A stretch of 64,000 nt of DNA from Synchiropus splendidus. Its lineage: Eukaryota > Chordata > Actinopteri > Syngnathiformes > Callionymidae. The DNA is taken from positions 1,094,063 to 1,158,062 of the forward strand of contig NC_071348.1 in the NCBI RefSeq assembly GCF_027744825.2, read 5' to 3'. Below the pieces are notes generated by a model that saw nothing but the letters and a program-made list of their open reading frames with translations, was not told where the DNA came from and did no database searches. This document shows positions 23,111 to 35,522 of the stretch, piece after piece. The stretch's first letter is position 1; every line of letters starts with the position of its first letter. The translations under genes and the position numbers were made by a program.

Positions 23111-25839
23111 CCCCGGCGCTTCATAACCGCCTTCTTTTAAACTTATTTCCATCCAGGCTCGGGAGTGTGTGTATGCAGGAGTGTGCGCATATGCTCACTG
23201 TGTCTGAGCCACTGGATCCATAGGGTCTCCCAGGGGAGCGCGGCGGAGGAAGGGAGTCAAAGCCAGCGAGCAGGACCTCATATATCTGCCGCGACTAACA
23301 GGATTAAAGCTGACTGGGTAGGGGAGACAGATAAGAACGGGGTGGGAGGGGGGCGGAGCCAGCCAGCGGGGGAGATCTCTGGCTTCATTCTGATGAGAGA
23401 AACAGAGGCTGCTCAAGTTGTGAACAGCAAAGAAAGAGGGAGTGAAAGAGGAGTGCGCCGAGGATGCTAGCATCGGCCGTGTCGCTCGGCCCGCAGGCGC
23501 GGATCCACCCCCCCGCCGGAGCAATTTACGGGCAATTCAGAAACACTTTCACACTGTAAAGCCTCTCCCCCTCCTGTTCAGCAGGGAGCAGCGAAACAGA
23601 ACGTCCAGGTCAGCAAGACTCGCCGCCACCTCTCACACACATTAGATGAATATTTAACAATATTCCTGGAGCAGGGTTCAGACAGGGATGGCTCGCTTCC
23701 CCATGCTGAGAAAATATGTTTTCCATAAGCGGCTCCTCCGTAGCACGCCGGTGCCGCTCAGCTGGGGTTTGCGTATTAACAGCCGCGAAAACTCATTTAG
23801 CACGAGTGCTGCGATCTAGCTTAACGCAACGTTCCGAGGGAATCCCGCTGAATTAGCTGGCGCCGAACCAGCAGGCCTGGCTTCTGAGGGTGGGAGGGAG
23901 GATGGAGTCTCTCACCGTCCAGTTCTGGTCCTCGGGCGGGGAGGGAAGAGAGTCCATGTTTGGGGCCACAAAGTTCTGTGACACACCAGAACTGCACAAG
24001 CACTTCACATCGACAGTTCCCTGTTCATCCCTCTGTTTTTCCTTCTGTTTGTCTGACTAACTCTCCATTCATTCATTCATCTGTCCATCCACCCATCCGC
24101 CTTGTCACTCTTTCCTTCAGGCTATCTATATGTTTGTCCCTCTTTCTGTCCAGTCGCTTTGTCTCATCCATTTGTCCACCTGTCAGTTTGTTCGGTACGT
24201 CCATCCCTTGGTCTTTCTTTCACTCCCTCTGTCCATCATTATGTCCACCTGTCCTTTTGCCGTCCGTCCATCCATCCGTTTTTCCTTCTGTACCCTGCTG
24301 CACCGTGTGTCCGTCCATTTCTCTGTCCGTCCCATTAACAGCTCTTCCAATATTCCTTATGTTTTGAGTGAGAAAGGCAGCATTTCATGAGTGACACCTC
24401 TGTTTGTCCCACAAATCCGAAGCCTTCTCATGAGAAGGCCGCGTACAGCTTTATCCGTAATGAGCTCATTTACACATAAATCAGCGCGGCTGCTAATTCG
24501 GCGTCTAGACCGCTGTGACAGCGAGGAGGAGAGACGGTTCAGGAGGTTGAGAGGAGGCATGTCACGGTGTGCCACGCGAGCAGCGGCCTGATACAAATGA
24601 GGAAGCGTGACAAGCCAGAGAGCGAAAACAAAAGTGACTCCTGGAAGGTCGACAACTTTGAACACACGCACATGAGACAGGAACCAGAGTAAACACTCAC
24701 AAACCCCTTTAGAATGGAAAGGTCTCATTTAAAGTTTGCCAAAATAAAAGAAGTGGGAAGAAAGTTACATCCATAAATCATAGAAAATGTGATTTTGAAA
24801 AAACGCCAGCAGTCCACGCTGGCCTCCCTGAGGCATCTGAGCAAGTCACCATCCTCCGCCTCAGACGGGCAGCTGAATCAGCACAACAAGCATCTGATGT
24901 GACCAGAGCACCAGAGCAGGAGAGCAGAGCGGCGGCAGCGATCTCCACTCCTTCCCGGGAGCGCTCCGTCATCTCTCCGCTGCAGGATTCCCATCTACGA
25001 CCTGATTTTTCTCCTGCCGTCGTCGGCTGGTTTAAAACAGGTTCCTGCTCTGGCTCCACTGTATCAGGTGTGAATCCTGCCCCACGGTCGCAGCTGTGAC
25101 TTGCACTGTCTTTCCACTCAAAACACAGGCTTGGAAACCAAATGTTTCATGTCGAATGGAGGAACCGCTGCCACCTTCAGTGACTCGGCGACGGCTGCCA
25201 CTGACTCATCCACGACTTGTCGGTTACGTCACAAGGTCACCGTGACTGTTCCAGCTGCAGACACCAGGTGTCAGGTTCTGAACCAGTCGAACAGAGGATC
25301 GAGTGGTTTCAGGTCTGAGGTGGCAATATTTGACTGATCACAGAGACTCTGTCCTTCCACTCTGGAGGGCAGAATTGGACTTGGGTATCATGACGGTGAC
25401 ACGTAAAACTGGGATGCCTAAAAACTCAAAGTCGGCATGGACCTGGCGAGATTTGAAATGGACTTGGTAAATCTGGGACATCAGTGGGACACTTTTGGGA
25501 CTATAACTACACCATGAGATTCACAAAAGACTCGCTGGACGGTCTTGTCTGAATAGACTCGGCGAGATCAGACACACGACCCAGACTGGGAGTCTGGAAT
25601 GGAGTCGAGCTGGGAAGCCTGAAGAAGACTCGATAATAACTGGATGTCGAAGAGTCGACGGGTCGCGACAAGTGACTTGTCGACTCGAGTGCTCCAAGCA
25701 CAGACAGGAGATCAAAGTTCTCTGAGATACTCGACTCAACTCGGAGATCTCTCCGCTGGAGGAGCAAATCTGCTCCACACGTTTTCTGGGAGAGAAGAAA
25801 AGACGGAGAGATTAGCGGCGGCGACAGGAGCGGGACGCA
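23111..25839. other. Intergenic; pyrimidine-rich and GACTCG-rich segments
   Basis: At 23640-23800, AATATTTAACAATATTCC and ACTCATTTAGC give CNE-like texture. About 24010-24360 is a degenerate TCCATC/TGTCCATC tract with strong C+T bias; it explains three overlapping Ser/Pro/Phe/Val-rich frames there. About 25380-25760 is packed with GACTCG, GACTTG and GAGTC strings without fixed period, as if descended from a tandem repeat. No gene is supported. Confidence 0.4.
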
Positions 25840-26060
25840 GCTCCGGGGATTATAGGTGCGCGTCTCATCACAAACAAATAAGCGGATCGTCGAGGAGGCA
25901 ATTAATATTCAAGGAATTATATTCTCTTAAAAAGGGCGGCGGAGGCTGATGGAGGGGGATTTAGATTCTCTTTCGGCTGCGCGAGGATCCATTCTGCGAG
26001 CTCAGGCTATAAACAGCTTGAAATCACTTTGACAGTCTGCTCTATCTCAGCGGCGACACA
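25840..26060. promoter_or_regulatory. Candidate conserved non-coding block
   Basis: Contains ACAAACAAATAAGCGGATCG, GGCAATTAATATTCAAGG and GGAATTATATTC, then TCACTTTGACAG and TATCTCAGC. A GC-moderate background with clustered AT-core homeodomain/forkhead-like sites is typical of developmental enhancers. No coding signal. Inference only. Confidence 0.28.
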
Positions 26061-28039
26061 CGGGAGCGCACACGCACGCACATGCCACGGGGGGGTTTCA
26101 TTTCAATCTGTGAAATTGTAATTGCCTCTCCTGCGCCAGGCAAAGGATTGTGGGAAGGCTGCTCCTGTTTTTTATTTGACTTTGCCCAGTCTTGACTTCC
26201 TGTCCACTTCTGACGGACGCTAGCTTAGCCGCGCGTGCGTGAGGGGAGCCGTGACTGAAGCAGGAAGTGGGAGGGTCAACAAGCGACGGCGCCCCCTCCC
26301 TGGCTGATCGATGACACATCTGAAGGGCTTGTTCCTCAGCTTCTCCTTATTTGCGAGTTGCGCCACGACTTCTCGCCCTGGCGCGTGCGTGATCGCTCCA
26401 CTCCTCTGGATCCATCCCTGCGAGGACGTCTCGCTCTGAAGACGCCAGGCGCAGCAGAGTGCACCAACACCCGGCCACATCAGGCGCTTCATGAAGACGC
26501 GAGCCAGGTGTCGCTCAGTCGCTGGACTTACTGACACAGAAACACACAACACTAGGATTCTTCTGTTTCCGGGTCAGAGCAGCTCTGTTGACTTCAGTGG
26601 GCCCAGCTTGTTGGGCCTGGAATGCTTTTGTGTGGACGCTGTGAAGTCTTCTTTAGACCTTCATGGTCAAATTGTCTACTTTTTGGTGAAGTTTTTAAAG
26701 CAAGGATGATGAAGCTAAGCCACTTGTTTTGGCCTTTTTTGCTCAGTTTTGGCATTATTTGAAGCCTGTAGAGCCTCTGTTGCCACTTTGGAATACAATC
26801 TCATACGCTGTCTCTATTGAGCAGTCACTGGGATGTTTTCATACATGGAAATACAAATCACATTTTTGGACACAAACATCCATGACCTTGATATGTCAGT
26901 TATTTTCTTTTTTCCTTATTTATTTATGAATGGATTGGATGCATTGTGAACCCGGTGCGCTGTGTTTTTGTCTCTCAAATGCAGAGACGTTTGCAGACTT
27001 CCACACAAAGAGCCAGTGATCTCCCCTCCTCTTGGCGAGCGCTGGAAGCTCCGCTCAGGTCCAAAACAAACACGCCTGCCTTCAGTTACGTCCTCGGGGC
27101 TCAACAGCAGCACGGGGAGGAGGCGACACACGGATGTTCCACCTTTTGAACTGCCTGATATTTGTCAAATATTTGGAGTACAGCAAGAGGACTGCTTCAT
27201 CTCGCCTCCATCACTTGACATGTGCGGGTCCACCCTTGTTTGCATGGCAGCTTTGAAGAGTTGCTGAGCTCGGCAGCTCATCCAGGGCACGAGGGCTGGG
27301 ATGGATCCTCACATCTCACTTCCTGTGCTCCCCAAGTGCCACAATCTAACACCCCAACTCTTGTGACAGTCGCACGGAGGAAGACGTCCGACACTCGCGT
27401 TCAAAACATGAGCTAATAAAAGCAGGCCTGTTCCCCGGGACCAAGTTTCCTCTCTGGGCTCATATGTGCTGCCCTGCCACCTGATGGCACTTATGGCTCT
27501 GACGCACAGATGAGCTGGACTTTCAGGTTTGACTTTCATTGACGCAACGACATTTGCACGGTTTTTCCCTGAATAACAAATACATTGTTATTTATTTGCC
27601 ATTGTGGGGGAAATTTATGGTGGCATTTACTTTTGTACTTTTTTCCAGTGACTCTGCAATGCATATGGATTTTTACAGCAACATCAAATCCTGTTTAACA
27701 CTGAAACTACCTTCTTTTTTAAATTTCATGTGAATAATTCATTAGATTTTTGCATTTTATTTTATTTCTCCATTTTCTTGTGCTTTCATTTTACCAAACA
27801 AAATCTAGAATGTTCTTTTTTGTGACATGTGGCTGTTTTTAAGTTGATTTTTGTTGTCATTATTCAATAATTATCAAGATTGATTGATTGATTCTGAGAC
27901 AGTTTCATTTTGAACAGTTTCTTTTTAACTTGACACCATTGTGAGCGGGTGAAGCTGAGGCCAATTTGCAGGTTTAGGGTTGAGACAGGGACTAGGATCC
28001 GGATTGAAGTCGCCTTTTGCTGCTTCCGTCAACATCGTC
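26061..28039. other. Intergenic, T-rich middle, no gene
   Basis: About 26560-26940 and 27540-27930 are T-rich on the plus strand with short oligo-T runs. Open frames there are Phe/Leu-rich and match nothing. A TTTGTCAAATATTTGG string at 27162 contains an imperfect inverted repeat. No RNA gene or transposon end was recognised. Confidence 0.4.
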
Positions 28040-28650
28040 TTCACACTGAAGAGGCGGTTATTTGGAGAAAAGCGGCCGCCAATAAACAACCGGTTCTGTG
28101 TGGATGGTGGAGCGTCAGAGGCGAGTCAGACTGACAGTGACTGGGGTTACAGCGTGACTCAGCGCCGCACAGCTTCAACAGAGATGAAGAATTTCAGCTT
28201 CAAACCCGCGCAGAGTGACTTCAGTGAAGCCGGTGCTGCGCTAACGTTTAGCACCGCATCCCTCCAACAGTGGCGCGGGCAGAACCACACGTGCGTCTCT
28301 GCTCATGCAAATGAGCGGAGCTCTGTGTGTGGACGCCATGGCGACGGCGCAGGCCCCTCGGGAGCATCGCGAGACGCGGCTATTTCCATGACAACATCAT
28401 GAAAAGATCCATGGCCGCCAGCCCGCGGAGCTCTAATCAAATCTTAGCGAGGAGAGAAGAAGCGCCAGAGCGAGAGGTGAAATCTCACATTCGCTCCTTC
28501 ACAGAACATTTTCGGCTGTTTGATGAAAAACATCCACTCGGAGCAAAACAGATGGTTCATTAGGCTCCAAACCTTCCTGAGGTAAATGGAGAGAGTTTCT
28601 CGGAGAGCGAGGTGCTCGCCCGCAGCACCACTCAGCTGAAGACAGTTGCC
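28040..28650. promoter_or_regulatory. CpG-dense block with palindromic octamer
   Basis: CpG is frequent over about 600 bp (AGCGGCCGCC near 28070, CGCCGCACAG, GGTGGCGCGGGC-type strings, CGCGAGACGCGG near 28366), unlike surrounding DNA. At 28301-28316 the octamer sits in a dyad, GCTCATGCAAATGAGC. GCCATGGCGACGG (about 28336) has a good Kozak context but opens only a 16-codon frame. It could be an unmethylated CpG island, a non-coding RNA promoter or an enhancer; no downstream gene is seen on either strand. Confidence 0.33.
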
Positions 28651-29910
28651 GTGTTAGCGCCAATGCGTCTCACTTTCCGATGACCGCTCCACCTCTCTTC
28701 TTCACCGAGTGCCAGCCGAAACATTACGACCAACTCTTCACTCTAAAATCATCGTACAGCACAAGGCTTTTCTGAAACGATAGATGAACCAGGTTGATAA
28801 ACCGAGCGACTTGTTGCACTGTGACATGATGGCCCTTTCATTGGCTACATTCACTTCCTGCCTGAACAACCCAAGTCCCATTCTCTGAGTTCAAGTCAGA
28901 CAAATCCCATGAATCCACCAGTCTAGCAAGTCACTTTAGCCAGGCTCACACACAGTCACACACCAACAGCAATAGGCTGTGACGCAGTGTACCATCTGAC
29001 CCACCAGGAGCTGAGAAGCTAGGATAGAACCATCAACCTCTCGGGCGAAAAGTCGGTCGGACTGACAGAAGACCAAGGTTGGACTCGTCCCGAGTTCACC
29101 CCTGATGTTTTATTCTATTTCCTGTGTCACATCTCAGATCTGCTTGGTTGCACGAGTCAGACCCACTTCCCATCCAGCATCTCTAGTCCAAGGTGCCAAG
29201 CTGGCTCTGTGGAACTCCCTCTGGAAAAGTAAGAAGCAGGTCTGTGAGATTCTAACGAGAACTGGTACTTGTGACACAACACTTTGGATGACAGTATTTC
29301 AGGTTCTAAACTGATGCCCTGTTGAGTGAACGCACTCACCCCGAGTCACTCCATGATTCACTGAGTCAGACTCACAAACCAGGCGGGCTGGACTTAAGCA
29401 GATGCGTGGGACTCTTTCTGGATGCAATCCTGCTGCTGTGAAATGACTCAAAAGCGGTAGGACTCCTGCTTCAGTAGGACTCCACAGCAGTGAATCAGTG
29501 GAAAAGCAGGTTAGTGACTCGCTGGCCGATTGACGTCGTCTCCGGTGACTTGTCTCATCAGCGAGCTGACCAACACATTTGTTTATTCCGTGGCCTTTCA
29601 AACAAATGTGCATATGTCTAATGAGCGGCACATCGCGGTGATGGCCGGCTCATTGAGAGAGCTTCGGAGAACAATGCTGAAGTATTGACTGTGGTCCGTC
29701 GTCCCACGGCTGAAAACAAACACCCTTAAACCACTCAAAGTCGAAGAGGTACGAGCCCATAAAACACACACCAACAGAGGCAGACAGAGGCGCAGCGCTG
29801 GCAGCCCTCCAACAGACGCCGTGAAACCCCAGCCTGCGCCGCCGCGCTTCGTGCTGAAGACACGGCCAGACCTGAGGAGGAAGCGGTCCACCCAACTCAC
29901 TCCAGCGTGA

Positions 29911-29932
29911 GTGTGTGTGTGTGTGTGTGTGT
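29911..29932. repeat. (GT)11 microsatellite
   Basis: A perfect GT run of 22 bp. Confidence 0.95.
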
Positions 29933-30314
29933 GATTAGGAATGGATCTGCCTGCCAAGTCGTTTCCCCTCTGATCCAGAAGGCACTGAAGTGCTGAGCGC
30001 AGACCTCAGCCTATAGCAGAGCGAGGGGTGGGAGGGGTGGAGGAGACGGAACGCAACAAAGCATGTTGGCCCCCAAAATTGCTCAAATTAATTGGTCACA
30101 CTCGTGTGCGTTTGCTGGAGTTTACATCTGGCAATTTCATTTGGGCTTTGGTCCTCGGAAATGAGAGGGCGGCGTCTGTTCTGGCAGTTTTGGGGAGGAA
30201 ACACTGCAAATGTCTTTATTTACAGTCATGAAACAGGCGAGTCAGGCCGAGTCAGTTCGCAGCACTGTGGAGCACCGCTTCAGTGATGGATGCTCCCAGG
30301 CCTCCATGGGGGTT

Positions 30315-30390
30315 TGTGTGTGTGTATATATATATATATACTCAAGTAACATCAGTCAGATCTGATGTGTGTATATATATATATATTATA
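30315..30390. repeat. Twin (TG)n(TA)n microsatellites
   Basis: Two TG-then-TA compound runs in the same orientation (about 30315-30341 and 30365-30390) are separated by about 24 bp of unique sequence that ends in CAGATCTG. They look like a duplicated compound microsatellite. Confidence 0.85.
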
Positions 30391-31760
30391 CAGCACGTCC
30401 AGGCAAAAACTACCATCTTAGATGTGATTTAGAGCAGAATTGGTTCCATCACTCTCGTTGACAAACTCAGTTACAGTGACTTAAACAGTTCCCATGATGC
30501 TTTGCAGTTCATTCAACCAATTACAGTGGTTGATCGCAACAGAAGAGAAGCGAGGAGAAGAAGCAGCACATTCATGTCAATACAACGTCTGTAATTCCAT
30601 CGGTCTGATGCGACAAGGCGCCATCTTGGCAGCATGAAGCTTCCAGTGTGAGTGGGCTGCAGAGCATCATGGGAAGTCAGTGTTACAGAGCTTGCTGTTG
30701 GGGGTGACGGCACCTCACATGCTAGGTCTTTTAAAGAGGAGGCTGAACAGGATGGACAAACTGGAAAGAAGTCGGAGGAACTGAGGTTTGTTCTGACACG
30801 GTATTTTCTGGTTTTTCGCACTCCTACCTCTCACGTCAGAGAGCCAGACTCCATCCAACCATTGTGTGAACCATGGGCCAACAGCGTGAGGCGTATACAC
30901 CCAGCCAGCCAGTCAAGCTCAGTCCCCCAGCCGCCTCGATGAACTAAACTCAAGAACACACACCGGATATTATTCAGCTGTGATCAGTGGAGACCAGAAG
31001 CAGAAACAGTCACGTTGCTCTTCAGGTTTTGGCTCCAAAATGACGATTCCACAGCAGAAATCATTCAGACTTCAACTCAAAACTGCCATGTCTACAAGAC
31101 AGATCTGCAAACCCAGTGAAGTAAATCTACCCGACACAGATTGAAGCGCAACACTTCCGTCCGCAGTGCGGACAGAGAGGCCGGAGAGTTGGCCAGTGAC
31201 CAGGCTAAAACAACCACACACACCAGATCAGGATTGCTCCCTGCATTCGCAACTGAATCAAAAGAGCAGAGCTCAAAACCAGCTGCAACCGAGCACCTTG
31301 ATCGGGTGTGTTAGCACAGCCGACACAGTCCCGATGCTGCAGTCTCAAGACAAGACGAGTCCAGGCTGCAGGAGGGCGACACACACCCTCACACTGTGTG
31401 AGTGAGCTCCGTGTTTACAAATGTCCTTGCTCCGGCTCCTCCTCAGACTGAAGCGGGTCAGGCCAGATAATTAGCTGGTGCACGCACACGCGCACACACA
31501 TACGCACTGCTCATGTTGTTTGAGGCCTCAGTCGTGAGGAAGTGTCAGTCACCGCTGCAGCTGAGTTTCTGCCCCGAGGCGGACTCGACCTGCATCTTCC
31601 TGCAGCACACAAGCGCAGCACTCCTGTTCGCCAGCTCTGCTAGGAGTGGATGGGCCTGCGCATATTTGACTGTCCCTCAGTGGCACCCTGTAATAGCACG
31701 GTGGCTGAGGAACGGACAGCTGAACGGGAGCACAGATTCTTGTGGGGGAGGGTGAATACA

Positions 31761-31780
31761 TAAATAAATAAATAAATACA
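31761..31780. repeat. (TAAA)n microsatellite
   Basis: About five TAAA units. Confidence 0.9.
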
Positions 31781-33733
31781 AACTCCAAAAATATCAATAC
31801 CGTCACTTGAAATTGTATTTTTTACATTTGATATATCTGAAAACTAAGTCCACAAAAATTAAACAGAAATAAAAGAAGGGCTTAAATTTCTAAATTTCAT
31901 AATAAAATAAACAAAAACAAACTTGAGTCAGCGGAGCCTGTCGTAACAACACGTTTAACATGTCTGAAACAAATTTGAAAAGATTCTCAAGGAATTATCG
32001 GAATAAACCTTTGACTTTGTTCTTTCCAGGTTCACATCACTGTAAGGTTGCAACACCATTTCACTCACGAGACCCATAATGCAGTGCAACAGATTCAGGG
32101 AACCTCAACAAACCGATCTGTGTTCTGAGGCTGGAAGAGTCCAGGACTCAGTCGGAGGTCGGACGAAGTCCTCCTTAACTGGAAACACATTTCAGCAAAA
32201 GTGAGTTCCCGAGCGGCTCGTGTGAGGAACCAAGTTGCCGCTGCCAAAGTGAAAAGGTCACGGCAGCTAATGAGAGGCGGCAGCTAGTTAATGTCAGCCA
32301 CTTGGTCCGACCTCTGTAGGCATCGACTGGCCGATTCACAATCCCATCAATAGCAAGCTCAGGCGACGCCTTTGTCGCTCACAACAGGCTCATAAAAAAC
32401 CGGAGCAGAAACCAAGGGTCTGTCGCTGGTTCGAGTACCAGTTCATGAATCGATCCCAGTATTTTCACAAGTGAAGGCCGCTGGTGAGTAAAGGCAGCGC
32501 GGCGGACGCCCCGCTGACGCGCCAGCTCCCGCTGAGCCGCGGCACAGACAGACTCCGTGATAGAAAGCTCAAATATCACACACAGATTTCAACAATTTGC
32601 TTTGACCTTCTGTTCAGCAATATGTCAGACTTGGTGCACAGACGTCTTATTGATGCCTGAAACTCCGAGAGCAGCCGAAGGAGCCCAAATGTCACGTAAT
32701 CTGGCTGCTTTTCTCTCTGCGCCACAGTTCAATCCAGGAGTCCAGGAGCCCAGAAACAAGCTGCTGCCTCCTTGACTCCTGGATCAGATTATCCAGCTCT
32801 GTCTTTTGACTCCTTTTCACATGGACCACCACTACGTGGAGTCTTCTTCTGGGACAACACACTCAAAACATGTAGTTCCTGTTTATGAAGAGGGAAGCCA
32901 TCTTGGATCTGAGCACAAGTGGATGCACCCCAAAACAAAGAACACACCAAAGGTTTCTGATTGGCTGGAGTTTTTAGCAACACAAAGCCGTTTTTAATTT
33001 AGTATAAAAAGGAATGAAAAATGTGATTCCAATACTTCCTACTTATGGCAGGACTACAGTTCCACACTGTCAACAGTGAGCTAATGCAGCCGGAGCGCAG
33101 CAGACAGGGAGACGACCGCGATGGTGAGGATGCTACAGCTGTTTGTTTCTGACGTATATTTGGAACAGTGCAACTGAAACGATTGTTTTCAGCGGCCCCT
33201 GAAGAGCAGGCAGCGACCTGCGGGCGTGAAACCGAGCAGCTGACATCTTCCCGTGCCACACTTGCGTTCATCAATCACAACTTCTTGAAAGTGTTATCTT
33301 CTGCGCCTCTGTCGTCCAGCAAGACAAACCTCTTGGAATGTCCAGCGCTTAAATCACGCAAACAGAACGGCCGGCGGCGACACAGCCAGACACATAAATG
33401 CTCCACCATTTCACGTGAAAAACAACCACACAACTTGAGATGACAAATCGGCAACAGCTGCGGAGAAGGATCCTCCAACCCAGCTTTTATTAGAACCAGC
33501 CAAGGAACAACCGTCTCCGAGGTTTCCCGCCTCAATATTTCATAGTAAGCGACGATCTCCCGCACATGAAGGCAGCCGTTACATCCATATTTTATTGGAG
33601 AACAATGCCGTGTAACTGACAAACCCGGGGAGGAAATGTGCTTACCAAGCATCAAAAGAAGTGTCACACAGCACGGACGGCTGCAGAGGAACGTGCGGCG
33701 CCGCTGGATGGATGTAACAAGCAGCAGCAGTGA

Positions 33734-33807
33734 CACGCATCATTTGATCACATAATACAAAGCCTGTGTGTGTAGCACACGCATCATTTGATCGGGTAAT
33801 ATAAAGC
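33734..33807. repeat. Two-copy imperfect direct repeat, 44-bp period
   Basis: CACGCATCATTTGATC begins both 33734 and 33778. The 30-bp units end in AAAGC and differ at a few positions in the middle (CACATAATAC versus GGGTAATAT). Diverged two-copy tandem duplication in intergenic DNA. Confidence 0.85.
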
Positions 33808-34036
33808 TTTGGTGCCGGTGTTTGTGCACAAGTTTTCTTGACATGCATCATGCTGGAAAACTTGTATGGGTTTAAAAACACTGTGTGAGTGAGCAGATGA
33901 TTCACCAACAGACACAGTGTGTGCGCGTGTGTAGGCCGCTAACAAGGGGGTGTGTCTTATAACAGCCCGAAAGTGATGGCATCTGTCACTCGTGTGAAGC
34001 ATGTTCGGCTAAATTAAGCAGCTGAGGAACCTGTGG

Positions 34037-34058
34037 ACGCACGCACGCACGCACGCAC
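34037..34058. repeat. (GCAC)n microsatellite
   Basis: About five ACGC/GCAC units in tandem. Confidence 0.95.
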
Positions 34059-34969
34059 CTGACACAGAAAGCCGCTCACAAACAAGCTGAAAGAGACACT
34101 TGTGACGAGGGAAACATCAGGGGCACACAGATGAAAACACAGACGCTCTGACAGTGACACATGCGCCGCTGCAATGCCATATAAATTGGGGCATACATTA
34201 TTAACTGTCTGAGATTCCAGCGCACACGTTGAGGCCACCGCGTCTCCAAACAGAGCGAGATTAGAGGGAAGGAGAAGAGTCGCAACAGAGAGAGACTGGT
34301 GTGGAGACTGAATATATTCCCTATCAGGAACACACATCTCAGTCGCAGCTAAAGTTGCTAACAACACAACAGCAGCATCCAAGAGCCACACCAAGCCACA
34401 CACACACTGTGATTAAAGAGCGAACATTCAAGTCAGATTCAAGGAGGTGATACATCCGACTCACACATCTGGAGCAGAGAGAGACTTCACTGCAGCCTGT
34501 CCTGGGACTGTCCCGGGGCTTCCAGCAGCTGACCTCACGGGCGCGGCGTCCCAGGCAAGACAATACGCTTCAAGTAAGAAGACCTGATGACGAGGTGGAG
34601 TTATAGGAAGCGAAGGAAAACCTTTGATGTCCAGCGACGTCTCTCTTCACTTCATTGAACTGCAGTCTGCCAAGACTCCGGGCGCTTTGAGGCTCATTTC
34701 CAGGAGGCTTCCTTTACACTCAATGCTGCTTCCTGGTGTACAATAAAAAGTGTCAAGCGCATTCAGGTCATCCGCGCCGAGAGCTGAGAAACAAGGTCTC
34801 ACGAATTAGAAAGACAGAAAAAAAAGATTCCTTTCAAGAGTGAAAGCATTTCTGCTGATGAATCGACAGGAAAGCTGGATTTTCTGGGCCGATATTGACT
34901 GTACAGTAAATCAATGGGGCTGCGTGGTAAAAAATGAAGGTTACACAAGCCAGTCAATACCGTCTGGTG

Positions 34970-35522
34970 ATGCTTCAAGTTCTGATTTATTCAACAAACA
35001 ACTTAAAACAGCGGCTCAGGTTTGTTGAGTCATGGCAGCTAAACTACGTCGCCGGCCGCTTCTGGTGAAGCCATTGTAAAAGCCTCCAAATAAAACCTTG
35101 CTTCTGCGACCTTCAGCCAGAATGCTTTACATTGAGCTACTTTCTGTCCAAACAAGTTGAATGAGTCAGCCATAATGGGATCTGCCAAAATGGAATTAGC
35201 ACAGTGTCCGGCGCCGGCAATGCTCATTATCCTGCACACAGAGGCTTTGTAGACACATGGGGGTCCGAGAGCTGCGGCTGACCAGTTGGGTGACTTCCTT
35301 CTGCCGTTTCATGAAGTCCAAGATTCAATTTCCGAGGAGAAATAGTAGCATTTGTATTCGTTCGGGGCCAAAACAACAGACGACACAGTGTGGGAAATAA
35401 AATCTGTTAACCATGGGAGTTTCCTCCCAGATCAGGCCTGTGGTTTTCTGAAGAGGCCTGTGTCTTGCCTGAAATATTCCTTCACCTAACTGACTTCTGA
35501 CGACGCTCATGACAAGCTAATG
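34970..35522 (-). other. cdkal1: cdkal1 3' UTR (inferred)
   Basis: The stretch runs from just after the cdkal1 stop codon to just past the first canonical poly(A) signal on the minus strand. No AATAAA or ATTAAA occurs earlier in this interval. About 35110-35210 reads like conserved sequence (minus-strand counterparts of AAGTTGAATGAGTCAGCC and AAAATGGAATTAGC). The UTR end is inferred from signals alone; longer alternative 3' ends are possible. Confidence 0.5.
34986..34991 (-). terminator. cdkal1: Poly(A) signal AATAAA for cdkal1
   Basis: TTTATT on the plus strand reads AATAAA on the minus strand, about 530 nt after the stop codon at 35523-35525. It is the first canonical hexamer downstream. 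A GT-containing stretch (minus-strand CTTGTGTAACC) follows about 40 nt later, as expected for a downstream element. Confidence 0.5.

Larger units (their letters stand above)
28651..34969. other. Intergenic between cdkal1 3' end and the CpG block
   Basis: No exon or RNA gene is supported. About 29040-29540 is rich in GAGTCA/TGACTC strings including perfect TGAGTCA (about 29361) and TGACTCA (about 29444) sites. About 32190-32340 carries AAAAGGTCACGG (nuclear-receptor half-site type) and two GGCAGCTA boxes beside TAATG. 31740-32000 is AT-rich. Microsatellites in the stretch are listed separately. Confidence 0.4.

Noticed and set aside
24010..24360. Three overlapping Ser/Pro/Val/Phe-rich frames
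   Set aside because: Produced by a degenerate TCCATC tract with C+T bias.
32425..32440. GGTTCGAGTACC, a tRNA B-box look-alike
   Set aside because: No A box at the right distance and no acceptor stem; the B-box invariant C is displaced.
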